Source: JAUILH01 sp964230215
GTDB taxonomy: Bacteria > Bacteroidota > Bacteroidia > Flavobacteriales_D > JAUILH01
DNA: 64,000 nucleotides
Assembly (NCBI GenBank): GCA_964230215.1
Contig: CAXRGQ010000006.1
Coordinates: 310,001 to 374,000 of the forward strand
Reading direction: 5' to 3'
Shown one piece after another: positions 60,073-64,000 of this stretch. The number at the start of each line of letters is the position of its first letter. Position 1 is the first letter of the stretch. Under the pieces are notes generated by a model. It saw only the letters and a list, made by a program, of their open reading frames with translations. It did not search any database and was not told the DNA's origin. Position numbers and translations under genes: made by a program.

Positions 60073-60974
60073 CCAGCCTTAAATAAATTTATTCCTGCAC
60101 TTCTTCCACATTTCATTTCTCTATTATAGGCTTCACCCGCGGAAATACGCATATCAGCTTCATGTTTACCTATGGCCCATTTATCAATTATTGCATCTAC
60201 AATAAATGCACCTGGATATAATAAACCGGTAGTGTGTACCAGAGGGTAAGCACCAACTCTCTCATATCCATAAGTGAAATAATTATGCGAAAAGCATGAA
60301 ATTGACACTGCTTCTTTATATGAATTCGTATTGGTGTATGCAGGCAAATCATAGGCATCCATCAATCCATTATGGCCATTAAAAACTATAAGATCTGCGT
60401 CTCCGCCAGCATAAATAGTATCCTTGCCTAACACAATTTCTCTTGGATTACTGGCTGAAGTATACGTCCAGAAATATTCCAAGCACTCTTTCATTTTGTC
60501 TCCGGCAAAGGCATCAGAAACCAAATATATGGTGCAGCCATTGGCTGCAATCTTTTTAAAAATGGATCGTTCTAAGATCACATCTCCATCTAAGGAATCT
60601 GATTGGACATGTTTCCACCCATGTCTGTTTTTGAAATATGCTTTCATTCCGTGTCCACAACCCCAATACAAATTGCCCCGTAAATCTCTTCCATCCCCCA
60701 AATGCTTGGCAACAGGCACAATACCTTGATGAAGATTATCGCATAAGGGAGTAAGCGCATGCACCACTAAGGCTTCCTTTTTTGCAATTTTTGCTTGTAA
60801 TAATTTTAAACTTGAATCCCTTTCTGCATGAATTGGATAGTTGATTGTGTCGGGTACTTCTATAGATAAGGTATCTTGCACTTGGTCATGTTCCCTCTCC
60901 ATAGGCTTTGGCTCGGCTTTTGCTCCACACGCGGTTATCAAAACTATAAATGGTAAGTGTAAAAGTAATTTCAT
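60066..60974 (-). CDS. Lipoprotein with possible caspase-like His/Cys dyad
   Basis: A 302-residue lipoprotein (LITACGAKAEPKPME, lipobox LITAC). The mature region is mixed alpha/beta. ADLIVFNGHNGLMDAYDL, followed about 20 residues later by AVSISCFSHNYF, has the His-Gly... then Cys arrangement of the caspase/CHAT/clostripain clan, with GYERVGAYPLVHTTGLLYPGA downstream. Whether this is a real catalytic pair is unclear. The gene precedes, and slightly overlaps, the NlpC/P60-like gene, and is divergent from the 61029 NlpC/P60 gene. Function unknown. Confidence 0.5.
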   Translation of the reverse strand: MKLLLHLPFIVLITACGAKAEPKPMEREHDQVQDTLSIEVPDTINYPIHAERDSSLKLLQAKIAKKEALVVHALTPLCDNLHQGIVPVAKHLGDGRDLRGNLYWGCGHGMKAYFKNRHGWKHVQSDSLDGDVILERSIFKKIAANGCTIYLVSDAFAGDKMKECLEYFWTYTSASNPREIVLGKDTIYAGGDADLIVFNGHNGLMDAYDLPAYTNTNSYKEAVSISCFSHNYFTYGYERVGAYPLVHTTGLLYPGAFIVDAIIDKWAIGKHEADMRISAGEAYNREMKCGRSAGINLFKAGW

Positions 60975-61015
60975 GTTCCTTATAATGCAATAATGCAGGT
61001 ATGGAACAAGTTACG

Positions 61016-61023
61016 TAAATTTG
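61016..61023 (+). promoter_or_regulatory. -7 promoter element of the NlpC/P60 gene
   Basis: TAAATTTG matches TAnnTTTG, 5 bases before the ATG at 61029; the message is nearly leaderless. Confidence 0.4.
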
Positions 61024-61028
61024 CAACT

Positions 61029-61514
61029 ATGAGACAGTGCCTATTATTATTCGCTTGTATATTTAGTTTATCTGTGTTTTCGCAAGACGAATCAAGCGAC
61101 ACACTCACCTGGGAACAAAAAGCAGATACTGTAATTCATTATGCCAAATCTCAATTAGGAGTTACTTATAAATGGGCTGCCTGCTCGCCCGGCCAATGTT
61201 TCGATTGTTCAGGCTTTACTAATTATGCATATAAACATGTTGGTGTATCATGCTTAAGAAGTTCGTCTGGATTAGCGAATTGCGGTGTGGAGATTCCATT
61301 GGATAGTGCAAGGAAAGGAGATATGATTTTGTTCACAGGTACGAATCCAAATGATAAGAGCGTTGGACATGTAGGTATCATTCTTGAAAATTCGAAAGAC
61401 AATTTGAAATTTATTCATTGTTCTAGCTCTAAAAGACATTATGGTGTAGTGATCACAGATTATTATTCGTCTGGCTACCCTAAGCGATACGCAGGTGTAA
61501 GAAGGCATTTCTAA
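61029..61514 (+). CDS. NlpC/P60 (C40) cell-wall endopeptidase
   Basis: A 161-residue exported cysteine peptidase, ATG at 61029, supported by a TAnnTTTG element immediately before it; an in-frame upstream ATG at 60993 would place that element inside the coding region. Signal peptide MRQCLLLFACIFSLSVFSQ. CFDCSGFTNYAYKHVG contains the catalytic Cys (DCSGF), VGHVGIIL the His, and HCSSS the third polar residue. Cleaves peptidoglycan stem peptides. Length is that of a minimal secreted NlpC/P60 domain. It is divergent from the lipoprotein/NlpC-like pair, and precedes a beta-barrel gene. Confidence 0.88.
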   Translation: MRQCLLLFACIFSLSVFSQDESSDTLTWEQKADTVIHYAKSQLGVTYKWAACSPGQCFDCSGFTNYAYKHVGVSCLRSSSGLANCGVEIPLDSARKGDMILFTGTNPNDKSVGHVGIILENSKDNLKFIHCSSSKRHYGVVITDYYSSGYPKRYAGVRRHF

Positions 61515-61585
61515 TTGTTACCAATTGCGGTTATTAAGCCAAAGGAAATCTATGGCTAAACTCTACCTAACCAATAATCGCAAGC

Positions 61586-62290
61586 ATGAAAATTACACTA
61601 GGTTTTATCTCGGTAGGTATTGGACTCATAGCCTCCTCACAATCCATTGAATTAGCTACACAATCTAATTTCTCCAAGCATATTTGGGACGCCAACTACA
61701 GTTTAGCGAATAGTAAGTCATACCAACCGGGCTACGGGTTTTCTATTCATTATTTTCCAAAGCTGAAGTTGAATAATGATAATAGAATTCAAATTGGGGG
61801 AAGTGCCGACTTTGTCCAGTACAAAGCCTTTGTTTATCGTGCGAACACAGCAGAATCTTCTTTTGGTTCATGGGCCCAAATACAAAAAGTAGCGATTTCA
61901 GCACCAATCAAGTTTAAGCTAATTAAGGAAAACCAATCCAAGCTTGCTCCATTTGTTATGCTAAGTCCACGATACGCATTTACAATTGATCAGAGTTATT
62001 ATGCATGGGAAGACAGCCCAAATCTTGTCAACTTTGGTGATTTATCAATGGGATTTGCATTTGGAACAGACGTTCGCTTTGGCGGGAAGAAGTCCCCCAG
62101 CAAATCAAATACAAACAAGTTCCAATTCTCTGGTTTGAGTCTTTCCGTTGGTCGCTTGTATGACATAAACAAGAGTATTATTGGTGATCTCGGAAACGCT
62201 TCATTACAACAATACTTTGTTCAGTTTGGATTGAAGTTTTCGACTAAGCGGGATAAAATAATCAACTATGCAAAACGTGCCGAATGGTGA
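61586..62290 (+). CDS. Outer-membrane beta-barrel protein
   Basis: A 234-residue exported protein: signal peptide MKITLGFISVGIGLIASSQ, then alternating hydrophobic/polar strands with the 'outer membrane protein beta-barrel' look of PorT- or OmpA-barrel-like Bacteroidota proteins (GYGFSIHYFPKL, IQIGGSADFVQYKAF, APFVMLSPRYAFTID, LSMGFAFGTDVRFGG, YFVQFGLKFS). A C-terminal amphipathic strand is present, though followed by a short basic tail. Function unknown. It lies 71 bases after the NlpC/P60 gene, 23 bases before the TPR gene. Confidence 0.7.
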   Translation: MKITLGFISVGIGLIASSQSIELATQSNFSKHIWDANYSLANSKSYQPGYGFSIHYFPKLKLNNDNRIQIGGSADFVQYKAFVYRANTAESSFGSWAQIQKVAISAPIKFKLIKENQSKLAPFVMLSPRYAFTIDQSYYAWEDSPNLVNFGDLSMGFAFGTDVRFGGKKSPSKSNTNKFQFSGLSLSVGRLYDINKSIIGDLGNASLQQYFVQFGLKFSTKRDKIINYAKRAEW

Positions 62291-62313
62291 TTTTTGCTTA
62301 AGTTGTAGGCTGA

Positions 62314-63432
62314 ATGAATAGACTAGGCGTACTCATAGTGTTTTGTGTAATCACATCATCTGTTTTATCACAGAAAGACAGTCTATTTGTACAATTAAAA
62401 GGTTTTGTAGATAGTTCTAAGTATCAGTCTGCAGCTGCATATGGTGCAGTAAAATGGAATAAAAACGCTAGCGATTCTGCTTCTCAATTTTACGTCTATT
62501 CTCTTTATATGGTTGGGAGCTATGACAAGGCACTTGTAGTAACAGAATCTGTTCCCAATACACACCAATCGGAATCTTGGACTATATTGAAGGTGGATAT
62601 ATATGATGCTCTTGAAGATTATAATTCTGCTCGTAAAACACTCGTGAGTTTCATTGAAGCCAATCCAGATTGTTGTCAAGCCTATCAGAGATTAGCCACT
62701 CTTTATCTTGATTATGGAGGAGGCTATTACAATGTAACTGAATCCTACACTACGGCATTACAGTATTGCAGCGACTCAGATGCTGTGGATGTGCTGTTAC
62801 AACTAGGCAATCATTATTACTATACCGAGAGCTATCGAGAAGCAAGAAATGTGTTTGAAGAGGTGCTGGAACTTGCGCCAGATAACGCCAATGTGATGTA
62901 TGAATGCGGAGTGTACTTTTCTAATGTCGGAAAATATGAGCGATCAAACGATTTGCTAGAAAAGTACAAGCTCCAGCGACCCAATGATTTTGAAGCTGAT
63001 TATCATCTTGGATACAATTATCTCGCGTTAGAGGACTATCAAAAATCGGTTGAAGCATATACAACATATATTTTGAGCGATAGCACAGATTTGGATGCAT
63101 GGTACAATAGGGGTTTAGCAAATGCTGCAGACAAGCAATATGATTTTGCTATACGCGACTTTGAGTATTGTTTAGATTTGGATCCAGGTTTCTATGACGC
63201 TATTTTTAATATTGGACATATCTACCAAAACAAAGGAGAGTACGCTAAGGGGATTCGTTACTATACCGAATGTATTTCCATGAATAAAGAAGATGCAGAA
63301 GCCTATTATAACAGAGGAGTGTGCAAGTACTATTCAGACGACCCTTATGGTGCTTGTTTGGATTGGACATACTTAGAGAAATTGGGCAGAAAAGACCTCT
63401 ATAAGGAGATTCGTGCACTATGTGAAGATTAA
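62314..63432 (+). CDS. TPR-repeat exported protein
   Basis: A 372-residue protein with a signal peptide (about 1-19, SVLSQ) followed by about eight tetratricopeptide repeats across the whole length, for example YREARNVFEEVLELAPDNANVMYECG, YQKSVEAYTTYILSDSTDLDAWYNRGLA and YAKGIRYYTECISMNKEDAEAYYNRG. TPR units mediate protein-protein contacts; such exported TPR proteins in Bacteroidota often belong to envelope complexes. The last repeat ends in DPYGACLDWTYLEKLG, also a frequent TPR motif. It follows the beta-barrel gene by 23 bases. Confidence 0.8.
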   Translation: MNRLGVLIVFCVITSSVLSQKDSLFVQLKGFVDSSKYQSAAAYGAVKWNKNASDSASQFYVYSLYMVGSYDKALVVTESVPNTHQSESWTILKVDIYDALEDYNSARKTLVSFIEANPDCCQAYQRLATLYLDYGGGYYNVTESYTTALQYCSDSDAVDVLLQLGNHYYYTESYREARNVFEEVLELAPDNANVMYECGVYFSNVGKYERSNDLLEKYKLQRPNDFEADYHLGYNYLALEDYQKSVEAYTTYILSDSTDLDAWYNRGLANAADKQYDFAIRDFEYCLDLDPGFYDAIFNIGHIYQNKGEYAKGIRYYTECISMNKEDAEAYYNRGVCKYYSDDPYGACLDWTYLEKLGRKDLYKEIRALCED

Positions 63433-63435
63433 ACG

Positions 63436-63443
63436 TATTTTTG
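63436..63443 (+). promoter_or_regulatory. -7 promoter element before the THUMP methyltransferase gene
   Basis: TATTTTTG matches TAnnTTTG, ending 4 bases before the first ATG (63448). Confidence 0.4.
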
Positions 63444-63447
63444 CAGC

Positions 63448-64000
63448 ATGATGGAATTAACGGCAAAGACCTTTCATGGTCTGGAGGAAGTATTGGCTGA
63501 GGAAATTAAGAGTCTTGGGGGAACAGATATTCAAGTAAATCGAAGGGTGGTGACATTTAATGGGGATAAAAAAACACTCTATCGGTGTAATTATGAATCT
63601 CGATTAGCAATAAATTTTTTAATGCCAATTGCACGCTTTAAGGCACGAAAAGAGGATGAGCTGTATGAGCAAGTTAAGAGCATTGAATGGGACAAATTCA
63701 TGCACTCCAGAAACAGTATGGTAATTCAGTCTACCGTTAGATCGGATCATTTTACACATTCTCACTATGCCGCATTAAAAACAAAAGATGCTATATGCGA
63801 TTATTTTAGAGACAAGCATGGTGACAGGCCTAATATCAGCAAAGATCGGGCTGATATCATGATCGACTTAAACATACGTGATGATAAGGTGATTATTTCT
63901 CTAAACAGTACTGGTCAGCCTCTATTTAAACGTGGATATAGAAAAGTAACTGGCCCTGCTCCTATCAATGAGATTTTAGCCGCAGGATTAGTAAAATTAG
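63448..64000 (+). CDS. THUMP-domain RNA methyltransferase, RlmL-type (partial)
   Basis: The open frame starts at ATG 63448 (or 63451, two ATGs in a row) and is still open at the window end, so only the first 184 residues are visible. They form the N-terminal THUMP region of RlmL/Trm14-type 23S rRNA guanine-N2 methyltransferases: TAKTFHGLEEVLAEEIKSLGG, DLNIRDDKVIISLNSTGQPLFKRGYR, and APINEILAAGLVKL, which leads into the methyltransferase domain (about residue 172 on). In E. coli RlmL methylates G2445. The catalytic NPPY is beyond the window. Confidence 0.85.
   Translation, partial: MMELTAKTFHGLEEVLAEEIKSLGGTDIQVNRRVVTFNGDKKTLYRCNYESRLAINFLMPIARFKARKEDELYEQVKSIEWDKFMHSRNSMVIQSTVRSDHFTHSHYAALKTKDAICDYFRDKHGDRPNISKDRADIMIDLNIRDDKVIISLNSTGQPLFKRGYRKVTGPAPINEILAAGLVKL

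Noticed and set aside
1..64000. tRNA or rRNA genes
   Set aside because: No cloverleaf-like segment or rRNA sequence was recognised in any intergenic region by eye; a tRNAscan-SE run would be decisive.

Overview
The window is from a member of the Bacteroidota, most likely a marine or aquatic Flavobacteriales (Crocinitomicaceae/Cryomorphaceae-like; the family is a guess). The evidence is three secreted proteins with C-terminal type IX secretion sorting domains (YPNPA motif), promoters with the Bacteroidota -7 element TAnnTTTG, an S46 dipeptidyl peptidase, a CarboxypepD_reg TonB-dependent receptor, an RND pump fused to its outer-membrane channel, a DnaE polymerase with a fused exonuclease, and ribosomal protein S16 with a long Ala/Glu tail. 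No tRNA, rRNA, CRISPR array or transposase was recognised.

Layout. 1-7929: a GIY-YIG-like protein, a MORN lipoprotein, a GlcD-type FAD dehydrogenase, then a tightly packed operon of DPP IV, a thioredoxin-fold protein, a 44-residue membrane peptide and a potassium-channel-like protein with a 12-residue repeat domain. 7971-9762: a GbsR-type regulator and two downstream genes, with the same palindromic operator in front of the regulator and in front of the next gene. 9763-20120: a TPR-tailed S46 peptidase, a TonB receptor, a methyltransferase/oxidoreductase pair, a BlaI/BlaR-like pair with three phased operators, and a WG-repeat lipoprotein.

20411-34550 is the highlight: an integron-like cassette array. 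A XerD-type tyrosine recombinase without the integron-specific insertion lies directly upstream of, and in the same direction as, five cassettes. Each cassette begins with GTT plus a short variable tract and ends in a folded attC-like site whose first arm is the reverse complement of that cassette's own start: 9, 10, 9, 7 and 10 nt in cassettes 1 to 5. This own-start/own-end complementarity is the signature of cassettes made by attC recombination. Cassette 3 is about 9.3 kb and holds a complete metal-resistance operon (Fur-type regulator, His/Cys-rich exported peptide, CzcA-TolC fusion, CzcB, methyltransferase, Zn/Cd P-type ATPase). The others carry small uncharacterised genes, and cassette 5 appears to lack a gene.

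34649-64000 is mostly core genome: a DUF58 protein, trxA, dnaE, ttcA, three type IX cargo proteins (pentaheme cytochrome, VCBS/ASPIC protein, sugar dehydrogenase), rpsP-rimM-trmN6, a saccharopine dehydrogenase-like enzyme, pckA, rsmE, an ABC-F ATPase, cell-wall cysteine-peptidase-like genes, and a THUMP RNA methyltransferase cut by the window edge. Two nearly identical 38-nt terminator repeats sit just before rimM and rsmE.
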